From Doris montereyensis (taxonomy: Eukaryota > Mollusca > Gastropoda > Nudibranchia > Dorididae), in NCBI GenBank assembly GCA_037039925.1, contig JAXRKP010000358.1:183501-247500 (forward strand): a stretch of 64,000 nt of DNA, in the 5' to 3' direction. The position numbers were made by a program, and so were the translations under genes. Each line of letters starts with the position of its first letter. Position 1 is the first letter of the stretch. The notes under the pieces were generated by a model. That model had not been told where the DNA came from. It searched no databases and saw only the letters and a program-made list of their open reading frames with translations. This document shows, one piece after another, positions 53,336-64,000 of this stretch.

Positions 53336-53900
53336 CAGTGGTTCCTGAGAACTGAGATCGATTTTTTATTATTTTTTTATTTGAAGAGATACACAATTTT
53401 AAGCTGCATAATTGAGTTCAGCATGACGAAATTAGAGGGGGGGGGGGGTGTGACGGTTATTTTTGAAAATTTTGTTGCCATGGAAAAACTAAGTAGTCCT
53501 ACATGTTTCATTTTAGGGGTTTATAATTTTGCACATATAAACTTCAAACCAATATGATGAATCTCTCGCATCGATTTTTGTTTATATCTTGTTATAGATT
53601 TTTTGTTTAATTTTACAAATTAAGAAAAAATTAAGGCTTGGATTTACTTGGAAGGAAACTAATGTCTGTCAATTTTCCACCAAAAATCATGAATTTCTTT
53701 TATGTATCAATGTGAAGGAATGAACGGCTGCGTTCAATTATACAATAAACTAGATTTGTCCCAATTTGAACATAAACGCCCCCCCCCCCCCCCACAAAAT
53801 AATCTTAAAGTGTACAGCATAAATTGTAGTTACAAGCCATTTAGTTAAAGTGCGCAAAATCAATCAGTCTTAGATCCTTCAAGTGTGCGAAACGTAGGTT
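53336..53900. other. AT-rich non-coding sequence with homopolymers
   Basis: Poly-G (12) at 53437-53448 and poly-C (15) at 53779-53793. Around 53705-53765 it resembles 2190-2270. No exon. Confidence 0.5.
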
Positions 53901-54178
53901 CGTAAATCGTCACGTGTTCTTAGATGCGCAACAACAACAAAAAGCTATACTTTCTTAACAGGCGTAGCATGAAAAGCCATAATTTCCTGAGGTGTGCAGC
54001 ACATAGACATGGCTCATCTCCGGCAGGAAAATGTACCAAACATATCTCAGAAGAGGTGGTGGTTTTGTTTGTTTGTTTGTTTTCTTGTGATTCTATCCGA
54101 AAAAATATCCTGGTACAGGTCAATATTTGTATGAAACACCAACCAAGACACAACGAAATCTCTATCTCTACCTCCTCT

Positions 54179-54299
<121 letters not shown>

Positions 54300-54796
54300 A
54301 CAATGAGATACTACGTAATCGTTTTACTTTTATTGTGTCAAAGACGATGTCCACTTTAATTGATGGTGTCTCTCCAACACCTTTTTGGTAATACCAGAAA
54401 CAAAACGGTTATCTGCCAAGCCCACGTTTTTAACTCCCAGTAAAACCAGGACAAGAATGTGGCCAAGTTAATCATTCTTATCACTTGCAGCAGATATAAA
54501 ATTAAAAATCACAGCAACATAATTTAATAGCATGATCTTAAACACACAAACAAACACACTGTGACAAAGTAAAGCAGGAGAAATTGATAGGAGTTACAAG
54601 ATTGATTTATAAGCTCTTCTTCCATCTTTTAAAGGGGTTGTCTTAGTGACAGTTATGATCACACTTCGAAACAATAGATGAAGGAGCGACAACTCGGGAT
54701 ATCACTAACCATGATAATCGTTCGTTTTGTTAGGATGATGAAGACAATGGACTAAGAATACAGATGTGGGGGGGGGTTGGGGTGTGGAGAGAGGGA

Positions 54797-54927
<131 letters not shown>

Positions 54928-55417
54928 GGGGGAGGGGAGGAGGTAAGTGAACAAAAAATGTGGCTTTCGGCAATAATAAAGTTTATTTATATGCCCCCCC
55001 GGCCAAATAAAAAACCCAACCCCAAACAAACAACAAAAGAAACAAAACGCAACAACATAACTTTTCCGTTTTATAGACTCTCTTATCACTAAACTCGATA
55101 TCAGCATATCACATCGAGGGTTGGGTCACCATGACATTTAGTAATATGCTGTAATATAACATCTTACTTTCTCATTGAAATAAAAGACGTGTGTAAATGT
55201 AAGTGGAGTTTTTCTCACAAACTGTTTGTCAGTACGCTCCTAAGCTTTCTACTGTCATATTAAATCTAAATTGAACATAAAAAACAACATTAAGCAATCA
55301 AACCGTTAATAGTCGAAATATTGGCCTTGCAAACAAGTGCTGGGTGTGTGTTTTTTATTGGTGATGGAAAAGATCATTATTACTATTCTGTACTGACTAT
55401 TCGGTATAAAAACGACG

Positions 55418-55435
55418 ATAATAATAATAATAATG

Positions 55436-55477
<42 letters not shown>

Positions 55478-55512
55478 TATTAATAATAATAATATAATAA
55501 TAATAATAATAA
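55418..55512. repeat. (TAA)n microsatellite
   Basis: About 90 bp of ATA/TAA repeats followed by a CAA-rich stretch to 55545. Confidence 0.95.
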
Positions 55513-55899
55513 CAACCACAACAATAACAACAGCAACAACAACAAACATACATTGCATAAATAGTATACTTCCCTTGCGAAACGATGACAATAAAATTAA
55601 AAATAACGTTATTATAATGTCGCACTGAAATAATCATAATACTGTTCGATTTAATATTAATAATTATTCAAATCAACTTCAGATTTGCAGATTTCTAAGG
55701 GTGTGGTTTTCTTCTCATAAAATACTACATTCTATAAACAACAACAAAAAGAAGGAAAAACAAGATCCATAATAAAATTGTTAAGACTGTGTCACCAGAA
55801 GCATTCACAAGCCCGTTTGAAAAAGATGCACCCTAAGAGCACTTTAAAAGGATGAGGTGTTTTCAATCTGTCTAATCTTATGGTACACGGCTTTTTAAA

Positions 55900-55990
55900 A
55901 ATTTGATTTCATTTTCCCACATCCACGACTAAAGTGATCTCGGGGACTTAGGTAGAATTTTCAATTTTTCCCGGACTGTCCTGTACAACT
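55900..55990 (-). repeat. Family B SINE fragment (tail part)
   Basis: Reads cccacatccacgactaaagt, gatctcggggactta and tttttcccggactgtcctgt, as in the left part of 41225-41565. The tRNA-like end is absent. Confidence 0.7.
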
Positions 55991-56254
55991 TTATATTCGC
56001 AGACTATTATTTTGAATGCACCTTTTGAGGTAGACAATTTTGGAAAGGGGGAATGACATTCTGAATCTGACATAATATGTCGAAAGGGTGCATGGGCCAC
56101 ACACACACACAAAAGATTGAGAACCAATGCTCAATTTGCGAAGCCCTGCACGTCTTCGTCCACTTCACAACTTGTATTTCTTCTCCACAGTCCATCCACT
56201 AAATTGATACACAGAATAGGTTACTGCTCTTTGCCCTCTCTAACTAACAAAAGG

Positions 56255-56325
56255 CGGCCAGGCACGTCATCAGGTGTCATCTTTTGCCAGCCGGCGGTCT
56301 GGGGTTCAAATCCTACCTTGAGCAT
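56255..56325 (+). repeat. tRNA-like SINE remnant
   Basis: Plus-strand ggcggccaggcacgtcatca followed by a B-box-like ggggttcaaatcctacc. The tRNA arms do not close convincingly. Confidence 0.45.
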
Positions 56326-56475
56326 GTACATACTACCTGATATCTTCCCCCTCCCATTATCTTAAAGGTAACAGCCATTCAGCCTCCTTTTAATTATTAT
56401 AATAAAGATTGGTTTGATCTAAACTTCTGTAGCATATACTACCAGAGCCGGCAAAGAGCTCACCCCAATTCCCTT

Positions 56476-56635
56476 TTATTCCAAACCGCGTCCACCAAAA
56501 TATGCGGTGGCCTCAAAGTGAAATCAAGAAGAAAGATGAGGATGAAAGATTTGTGAAAAAGTAGAAAGAAAGAAAAAGAAAGAAAGAAATAGAAGCTACC
56601 AGTACCACCCCCCCCCAAACCACTCATCGGTGAGC
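56476..56635 (-). repeat. Family A SINE-like copy
   Basis: Contains cgcgtccaccaaaatatgcg, gtggcctcaaagtgaaatca, a GAAA-expanded body, and tagaagctaccagtaccacc ahead of a C run. Confidence 0.7.
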
Positions 56636-56764
56636 GTTTTAACACAAAGACAAGCGCCAAGAACATTGCAATTGCACTGTCAAGAAGACATGCTGATAAT
56701 CAAAAATGTGTCGACAAAATCTTCTTTTTCTTTATATCACGTCAAACGCACACTTTCAAAAATG

Positions 56765-56917
56765 GGGGGGGGGGGGGAATAAAAATAATAATATTCTTGG
56801 ATTGCAGATAATAGTAATTATTGCTGTTTTATTTATTTTTTTCTGTTGTTTTATTAAGTAGAGGAAGGTGTAAAATGGAAATTGGTCGATATGTATTTGG
56901 GGGGGGGGGGGGGGGGG
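56765..56917 (+). repeat. Two poly-G tracts
   Basis: G runs of about 13 at 56765-56777 and 19 at 56899-56917. Confidence 0.95.
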
Positions 56918-57047
56918 AGGACGCTGGCATGAGTTCCCAGATTTGTCCGGTATTTCGCATTGGTTTTGGTTCTTCTTTATCGCATGGCTTCAACCTTGTC
57001 ATCATTCTTCATTTTACTACCACCTTAGCATTTACTTTTTACATTAT

Positions 57048-57445
57048 CATCATCAAAAGCCAATCCTCAATATCGACATCATCATCAAAATCCAATCCTC
57101 ACTATCGACATCATCATCAAAAGCCAATCCTCAATATCGACATCATCATCAAAAGCCAATCCTCAATATCGACATCATCAGCAACAGCCAATCCTCAATA
57201 TCGACATCATCAGCAACAGCCAATCCTCAATATCGACATCATCAGCAACAGCCAATCCTCAATATCGACATCATCAGCAACAGCCAATCCTCAATATCGA
57301 CATCATCAGCAACAGCCAATCCTCAATATCGACATCATCAGCAACAGCCAATCCTCAATATCGACATCATCAGCAACAGCCAATCCTCAATATCGACATC
57401 ATCAGCAACAGCCAATCCTCAATATCGACATCATCAGCAACAGTT
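57048..57445 (+). repeat. 32-bp minisatellite
   Basis: About 12 units: gcaacagccaatcctcaata, tcgacatcatca. The first four have catcatcaaaa in place of catcagcaac. Because 32 is not divisible by three and the unit has no stops, the plus frames cycle and give 170-200 residue open frames without being a gene. Confidence 0.95.
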
Positions 57446-57589
57446 AGTGAAGTAAGTGAAGTCAAAAAGGTTCTCATCTCAATCGCAACAGATTATATAT
57501 TTATACAAATTTACAAAAGAGGACATATCTCACGACACATAAAATCTGTAGTTTTGACAATTGATTGATTGATTGATTCATTCATTCAT

Positions 57590-57901
57590 TGAAATTTACC
57601 CTGCCCATCATAATTATGCGGTGATCTCAGGGTGAGTCAAGAGGAATCAGCAAGCGAAACGAAAGAGTGAAAGGAAAGAAGTAGGAACTATCAGCAGTGG
57701 CACCCGCCAACCATCCACCATCCCCGTAGTTTTCACAAATGATCATGCTAGTACTAGTAAGACTACAGCACAACGTTCTACAACACAGCACATAAACATG
57801 GGCATGTAAAGGACAGAACAAGAATATACCACAGCAAACGGTAGACCTATTGTTTATCTCATTTAAACGTATCCTATCCCCTATGATATGTGGTGATGTC
57901 A

Positions 57902-57932
<31 letters not shown>

Positions 57933-58200
57933 GGTGTGTGTGAATTATGAGAAAACTGAGACAGCAACGTGAAAGATAAGTGAAAGGCAAGACGTAGGAG
58001 TAGGACCTACCATAACCAGCAGAACAGTCCACAACCAAGACCGTGATATCGAATACTTTAGCATGACTATGGGGGGGGGCGTAATTGATTGGTTGAAATT
58101 CAACTCATCCATCATATGCAGTGATTCGCCAGACAAAAATAGGTGAAAGAGTGAACAAAAAGGCGTAACACCTAACAAAACGCTGACCAACCACCCATTG
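57590..58200 (-). repeat. Three successive family A SINE-like copies
   Basis: Copies at 57590-57722 (well preserved: tatgcggtgatctcagggtg, gtgaaaggaaagaagtagga, cgccaaccatccacc), 57861-58037 (with a (GT)n expansion at 57902-57942 in place of the gatctcagggtg region) and 58092-58200 (followed directly by poly-G). All have the same orientation. Confidence 0.8.
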
Positions 58201-58219
58201 GGGGGGGGGGGGGGGGGGG
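58201..58219 (+). repeat. Poly-G tract
   Basis: About 19 consecutive G starting right at the 5' edge of a family A copy. Another run of 9 G lies at 58071-58079. Confidence 0.95.
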
Positions 58220-59870
58220 AGTGTTATACTCAAAATTCCAATAAAGTACACACTTCAGTTAATATGCAATGGAAATTTCAAAGAATGATTTTGTCAAGAA
58301 AAACTAATGGAAATAATTTGCGTGTGTACAAACGGCCTGAGGGTAAGCGATATTTGCGAAATTGGCAGAGGTGCAAATTATTGGTGAAAACTGTTCTGGC
58401 TGTAGATTTATGTCCGTTTACATTAATACACTTACATTTAAAAACAATACATATTGCAGTTTAATAAAATGTGAAATGTGCACGCTGCGTTTGAATAAAA
58501 ACTAAAAAGGGAAAGACAAAATATAATAATGACTTTTTAAAAAATCGATACGATCTCCAGAACAAATTATTTAAAAAATGGTTTACCGTTACCATCTGCT
58601 GTTTCAGATTTGCACATTTTGAAAATGAATACCACGTACGTCTTGTTCGCAAAGAATTGACACATCAGGGACCAGAAGTACAATAATGTATTTATAGATG
58701 TTTGTAGTTTATCACAAAATAGATCTCATCACACCTCTACTTGAGACAATACCTGGGGAGGGAAGGGGAGTGTAAGAGACGCCCTTCACATTTCGTATTC
58801 CTACAAAATACGGCAACTAAGCACGCGTGGATCAATCAAATACTAACAAAGTTGTGTCATAATCATAAGCTAAATTACACACATGACTTCCTACACAGGA
58901 CCTTAACCTTGAATTTGGACCTCGCCTTTAGTTTGCAACATAGGCCCACTATGCCGCCATTCATAAATATCTTACTTGTAACATCAACAAAAGTATGTAG
59001 TATGATCATGTAGATCTAGATCTAGGTTCGAGATATCTACACCTTCCATTTACATTACAATTACAATGATCTGCTGTGACAGTGACAGCCATGGTTTTAT
59101 CTCCCGTGTCGAGGAGTGGGTGGTCGTGTAGTGTGTTAGAATTTGGATTATTTATATTATTATATTATACACGGATAACGGATCGATATAAAAGACACGG
59201 CGAGTCACATGGCAGACGTCATATTCCTCTACGCAATCTGCACTCAGACACACAATTAAATCAATCAAGGGTGAGATTCTAAAATGAATATTGTACAGTC
59301 TGGTGGTCGCTTATCCTTATCCTTGGTAATGGTAGGTAGACCAACCTGTGTAGCGCTTGGTGTGCTTTACGCCTCTCCGTAAGTATGGCATATGTACAAC
59401 ATGTACTCACTGAGATACCATTCCACTTTTACACTTTCACACCTATATGATGCGAATGGGAATAAAACTTGACACGATATCACTGCAATGGAAACTGGTC
59501 TGAAAAACAGTGAGCTGAGATAATGCTAGTAAGTTTACTATACTTCCAAGTCATCCAAGTCAACAACAGCCCGACTTCCTTCATCTACTCTCTAACTCTA
59601 AGCAATGCAAAGGTAAACCTGAGGAACAAACTCTCAAAGAACGCCCAGGACCAATTGAGTGGACATTTTAGGTTATCTAAATTTACTTTGGATAATGTTT
59701 CAACGTCTCTTTCAGATTCATGTTTGTTGGTTACTTTCATGTTGTTTTTTTTTTTCGAATTCCTTTTGAAAATGTTTATAATGATACAGCTTTTTTTCTG
59801 CTTGTGAATCGGTGTGCCAGCAGATGTATTTATGTGTCTAGTAAGATAGAAGTGGGCGCTTTACAAATGA
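58220..59870. other. Non-coding sequence
   Basis: No convincing exon. The open frames at 58198-58464 and 59523-59807 have no recognisable domain and no splice-site support. Confidence 0.4.
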
Positions 59871-59874
59871 AATT

Positions 59875-60021
59875 TATTATTATGAATTATTATTATTATT
59901 ATTATTTATTATTATTATCATATTACTATCATAATCATCATCATGTTATTTTTATTATTATTACTTTTATTATTACTATTACTATTATTATTATTATCAT
60001 TACTATCTTTGCTATCATTAC

Positions 60022-60053
<32 letters not shown>

Positions 60054-60062
60054 TTATTCAAA
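59875..60062. repeat. (ATT)n tract
   Basis: About 185 bp of ATT/ATC repeats following gggcgctttacaaatgaaat, a sequence that looks like the 3' end of a retroposon with a simple-repeat tail. Confidence 0.85.
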
Positions 60063-60965
60063 TCAAGCTACTGAGTTTTAGTGAACCGTTGAACCACCGA
60101 ATATTTGGCTCGTCGCCTAGTTAATCTCATTGTTTTGGTTTGTTGCCATTTTTTTCTATATCTACATTTTAAAATGCATACAATACAGCAAAAGTATTTC
60201 AAATTAAATGTGTTCAGCTGTGGGCTGTTATTCTTTCTGCAGCACCTGAACGATCTGAGAGTGTCACCTGACAAGCAAAAATGAGCGAAATAAACAGACA
60301 GCATTGCCTGGTTTAATACAGATTCAGAGAGCAATACACACACACACACACACACACACAGAGAAATCCGCCCCAGCATAAAACAACGTATGGAAGTAGT
60401 TTTTAAAGTGCCACCAAACACACAAAAAGCATTGAAATAAAAAAAAATGTTTAAAGTGTATCTCAAGTTTGTTGTAAATCTAAAAGCTCGGAGTTAAAAG
60501 TTGTACAAAACTGATATATCTACGCTCTATATTCTTTCAAGATGAGAAAGAGACAATCCTAAGTGACCCTTAAACTTCTACCATCCCCAACCCAATGGGT
60601 TCAGGAGTTTCAAAGTATTAAAAAGTGGTACTTCAAGGAAAATAAGATTTTGTACACTACTATCTCATTCACTAAGGGGTAAATTTTGCCTAATAATTTG
60701 AGCGGATAAATAACACCACCACCACCAACAACAACAACAAAAAGGATGTAATTGTAAGAAAACTCAAAAATTCCCATTCGTGTATCATCGAATTCTTTTA
60801 AAGCATGAAAATTCGAGAAAGTAAAGAAGTTTTCATGTAATAAAATCGCTTAAATTTCGTAACAAATTATAGCCATCGTTTGCCTAAGGCCTTCGATGGT
60901 TGCACGTGTTAAGGAACGCTGAAGTTTTTTCCAAAAAAACAACCCAAAAAAAAACTCGTTTTTTT
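60063..60965. other. Non-coding sequence
   Basis: No exon found. (CA)n at about 60336-60360. Confidence 0.5.
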
Positions 60966-60969
60966 TCGT

Positions 60970-61095
60970 TTCATTGAAACCTATCCATGTGTTTTGATAA
61001 AAGGGCGAATAAACAGAGAGGAAAGAGCAAAATGAAAGACTGTTGTAAAGGAATTATAGTAGAGAAATAGAGCCTACCAGCAATTCCACATAGTG
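60970..61095 (-). repeat. Family A SINE-like copy, diverged
   Basis: Reads tcattgaaacctatccatgt, agggcgaataaacagagagg, agagcaaaatgaaag and gagcctaccagcaattccac. Confidence 0.55.
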
Positions 61096-61224
61096 TACCG
61101 AAAAACAATCAGGCAAAAAAAAAAAAGAGACTGAAAGTAACGGGAAACGAGATAACAATAACAACGCCACAATATAATATAATACATGTAATAATAATGC
61201 ACTATGATGAGAACTACAAGGCAG

Positions 61225-61243
61225 GGGGGGGGGGGGGGGGGGG
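61225..61243 (+). repeat. Poly-G tract
   Basis: About 19 consecutive G on the plus strand. Confidence 0.95.
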
Positions 61244-61654
61244 CTAAAAAGAACCATCCAGAAAATAAGAAGACAAACAAGGAAACTTGGCTGGGAAGAG
61301 CTAGTGCTAGTGCTGGTACTGGAGGAGAGAATTGTAGCACGGAACTTGAACAAAACAAAAACAAAATGGAGAGAAATTGCCTATTTGCTAGCCTAACTAA
61401 CTACACTACAACCCGGACTACAGTCAAAAGGATGAATTTTAATTTTTAACGCAAATGTATCCTGAAAATGTCATAAGATTTCAGATAAGATTTTTTTTTA
61501 AATATTAGATAATAAGGCGTATAATATATTGTAGTCCAAAAACAGACACATTTCTTCATTGTAACATTGTGATCCCTTCCATTTCTACTTGCATTCACAT
61601 CGCACTTTTCTCCTAATGTTACAATACGGTTCGTGAAAAAAAAGTCGTCAATAT

Positions 61655-61674
61655 ATATATATGAAAAAGTATAT

Positions 61675-61746
<72 letters not shown>
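61655..61746. repeat. (AT)n microsatellite
   Basis: About 70 bp of nearly pure AT at 61675-61745, with a shorter run just before. Confidence 0.97.
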
Positions 61747-61747
<1 letters not shown>

Positions 61748-63350
61748 GGTACAAGTAATCTCCAAATAGAATTAGATGATGGAAATGATGGCAGTGAGAG
61801 TAGATTCTAGTGATAGTTTCATGGTTAGGTTTTTTTTATCTTATAAATCTGACATTCACCCCTCATTGTGGCATATAATTAAATCAGGTCTTTTAACTTT
61901 TAGAACGATTTCAAATTATTTTTTTTTAAGTTTAAAAGATGGTTCGGGAGGGAGGGGTGGTCGAACGATAGTATATACAACCGACTTTCTTTAGGTGACG
62001 TGATACACATATTTATGAAATGTTACTGATCAACATATCTACCGTGTTGTTGCTTTGTGTGTGTTTTGTCACTATTTTTTTTAGCCAGGCGGCGTGTGGA
62101 GAGGGTGGAGGGGGCGCAATTCTATATCCACATACTCTATCTTGGAATCTTACCTTGCCATCCCATCCAGTGATACAACATGCCATTAGAGATAATATAA
62201 TAATGCTTTCAATTGTGTGTCTCATTCTTCACAATGGAGAGATGCGCATGAGAGTTGTTTGAGACTTGTTTCATTCGAAGATCACTCCTACTTCTATTTC
62301 TTTGTCTTCAAACATTGCAAGTGGTTGAAATGATGCTTTACAACATGTATGTGGCGTCTACAATAGGATGTATGTGTGCATAAACCATTAATTAAAAGAG
62401 GGCTTGAAACCCATAATAAATCCCTTTGACATTTACTCCGTGAATGAAAAATAAAGAAGAGGTGACAACATAATGATGCCAAGCAACCGGCAGAAATAAA
62501 AATCCATTTTTTTCTCTCAATACAACCGGTATATATATATATCTATAGCTTCCCTGAAATATTAACTATCAAATATAGCGATGATATAATACATTTAAAA
62601 AAGGAAATGACATGGCAATGGACATGGAATAGATATCGGCCAACTTGCATGACTAACGTGACATTTCCTATATATCGAATATTATCATAGTTTTACAAGT
62701 TTTACAGTTAATTGTAGGCATAAGAAATGCATTTTAAAAATATATTTCTGCTATCGTAAATTCAAAATTCTGTCAGTTGACAAAGCTTTGCCAAGAACAG
62801 TTCTATTCAATTTTCTAACATTCATCAAATTTCCCGTCTGCTTCCTTTCTTCTTCATTATAAATAACTGACTAACACTAACACAATTTCTGAGTAATACG
62901 TACGATCAGTGCCCATTATTTTGAATTCAACCTCAAGCTGTTAATCCGTTTTTTATTTCAAACTGATGTAATTAATTCTGGCTGGGTTTTTTTAAACTCG
63001 TAGGTCAGTGCTATATAATCGCCGAGTTTAACCGTCTGTTGGCAGTTTGTGCCATGTCAGATTGCTCTACGCTGACTAGACACAAATTAATGCAATTTTC
63101 AAGACCATTTTCAAAAGTTTAGAGATTAAAATAACGAGTACTAAAATCAACAGTTTATATTTATACATTTTTTTCAGAAGCGTCGCCCATCCCCCTTTTC
63201 AGTGGTATGGCTACATAATAATTTTGATTTTAGCTGCAAGAAAGAGCATTAGAAGCAGACCTACAACTAATCTACTGAGGAAATGAGTGTCTTTATCAAT
63301 GTGATCTTTTTCTTTCGCTTCATATTCATGATATGAATTCAAAGATCCAT
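61747..63350. other. AT-rich non-coding sequence
   Basis: No supported exon. An acceptor-like tract (actattttttttag) at about 62069-62085 precedes a GC-richer 100 bp with open frames, but no domain was recognised. Confidence 0.4.
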
Positions 63351-63943
63351 TCATTATTATTATTACTATTTGTATTATTATTAATATTATGATTATCATC
63401 ACCCTCATTATTATTACCCTCAGCTATTACCATCATAATCGTTATTGCATATATTCAAAGACGACCGAGGCCGATGAAATGTTTTTGGTTGATAAGAACA
63501 TGAGAGCTTGAAGAACAAAATGTAAACTGTCAGCTAAACAATGCAAACACATTTAAAAACATCAATTTATAAACTTTAGTCATCACCAGAAAATATTTCA
63601 TCTCTCTTAAGTTCAAAATGCACATCCATAGGCCATTTGTAACCTTTACAGAAAATTTGAGCCTAATTGGTTGAGAAATAATGACGCTAGGTCGCATCGG
63701 ATTTTGACTTTTATTTGTATTTACATAGAGATATTTTCATCACTATCATCGTAATTATCCTCATTAGCATTATTGCCTTACTTGGGTTATTTCTATTACA
63801 TTATATCATTTTCTTGTATCATCACACGATTATTCTATTTAATATCATTTGTATTGTCATTACTATCATTATAATTAATATTACCATCTTTATTATCATC
63901 GTATCATGATTATTGCAATATTATTATCTTCATAATGATAATC

Positions 63944-63986
<43 letters not shown>

Positions 63987-64000
63987 TAATAATGATAATG
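63351..64000. repeat. ATT/TAA-rich simple sequence
   Basis: ATT-rich stretches at 63351-63440 and 63715-63930, and (TAA)n from about 63942 to the window end. The open frame at 63715-63909 is a translation of this simple sequence. Confidence 0.85.

Noticed and set aside
56821..57455. 170-208 residue frames with repeats such as QYRHHQQQ
   Set aside because: The 32-bp unit has no stop, so the frames cycle. No domain and no gene signals.
62020..62262. Plus-strand frame beginning with a signal-peptide-like stretch (MLLINISTVLLLCVCFVTIF)
   Set aside because: The hydrophobic start is encoded by T-rich sequence, nothing recognisable follows the presumed cleavage site, and another frame is equally open.

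Overview
The window is animal nuclear DNA and mostly non-coding: AT-rich, with split GT-AG exons, tRNA-derived SINE-like repeats, small TA-flanked inverted-repeat transposons, long (GA)n/(CT)n tracts and several kilobase-scale minisatellite arrays. This repeat style, together with a bilaterian transcription-factor gene, suggests a lophotrochozoan, most plausibly a mollusc. The sequence alone does not give the species.

Only one protein-coding gene can be supported. It lies on the minus strand between 21273 and 30324 in seven recognisable exons, and its 5' end is not found. The exons join with consistent phases into at least about 328 residues: an acidic segment, a C2H2 zinc finger, a C2HC finger split across an intron, a short LANIAT-type motif, a linker ending in S-A-V..LSTMA, and an HMG box ending in NPDCWKRK. 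The last three parts match the vertebrate HMG-box factor HBP1. The zinc fingers do not belong to HBP1 as I know it, and the AXH domain expected between the LANIAT motif and the HMG box has no room in the 0.8 kb intron there. Three single-base deficits (one in the acidic exon, two in the last exon) break the reading frame. They are either consensus errors or real decay.

Layout. 1-5.8 kb: AT-rich DNA with a cluster of one SINE-like family (family A) and a GC-richer block at 4.43-4.98 kb. 5.8-8.15 kb: minisatellite with a unit near 60 bp. 8.2-21.2 kb: quiet AT-rich DNA with one tRNA-headed SINE (family C). 21.27-30.32 kb: the HBP1-like gene, with SINEs and two MITEs in its introns. 30.36-34.3 kb: a 24-bp array, CT/GA tracts and a GC-rich stretch that may hold the 5' end of the gene. 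34.8-37.0 kb: a degenerate 50-60 bp array. 37-46 kb: microsatellites, a dead LINE reverse-transcriptase fragment and SINEs alternating with (GA)n. 46.7-48.5 kb: a 58-bp array. 49.0-49.5 kb: an (AGT)n tract. 49.85-53.3 kb: two interdigitated arrays (47 and 41 bp) with a SINE inserted. 53.3-64 kb: microsatellites, poly-G tracts, a 32-bp array and more family A copies.

Most long open frames elsewhere are low-complexity translations of these repeats. The points most worth following are the zinc-finger/HMG-box architecture, the tandem splice acceptors in its fifth recognised exon, the stem-loop tail shared by two SINE families, and the mixing zone between the two satellite-like arrays.
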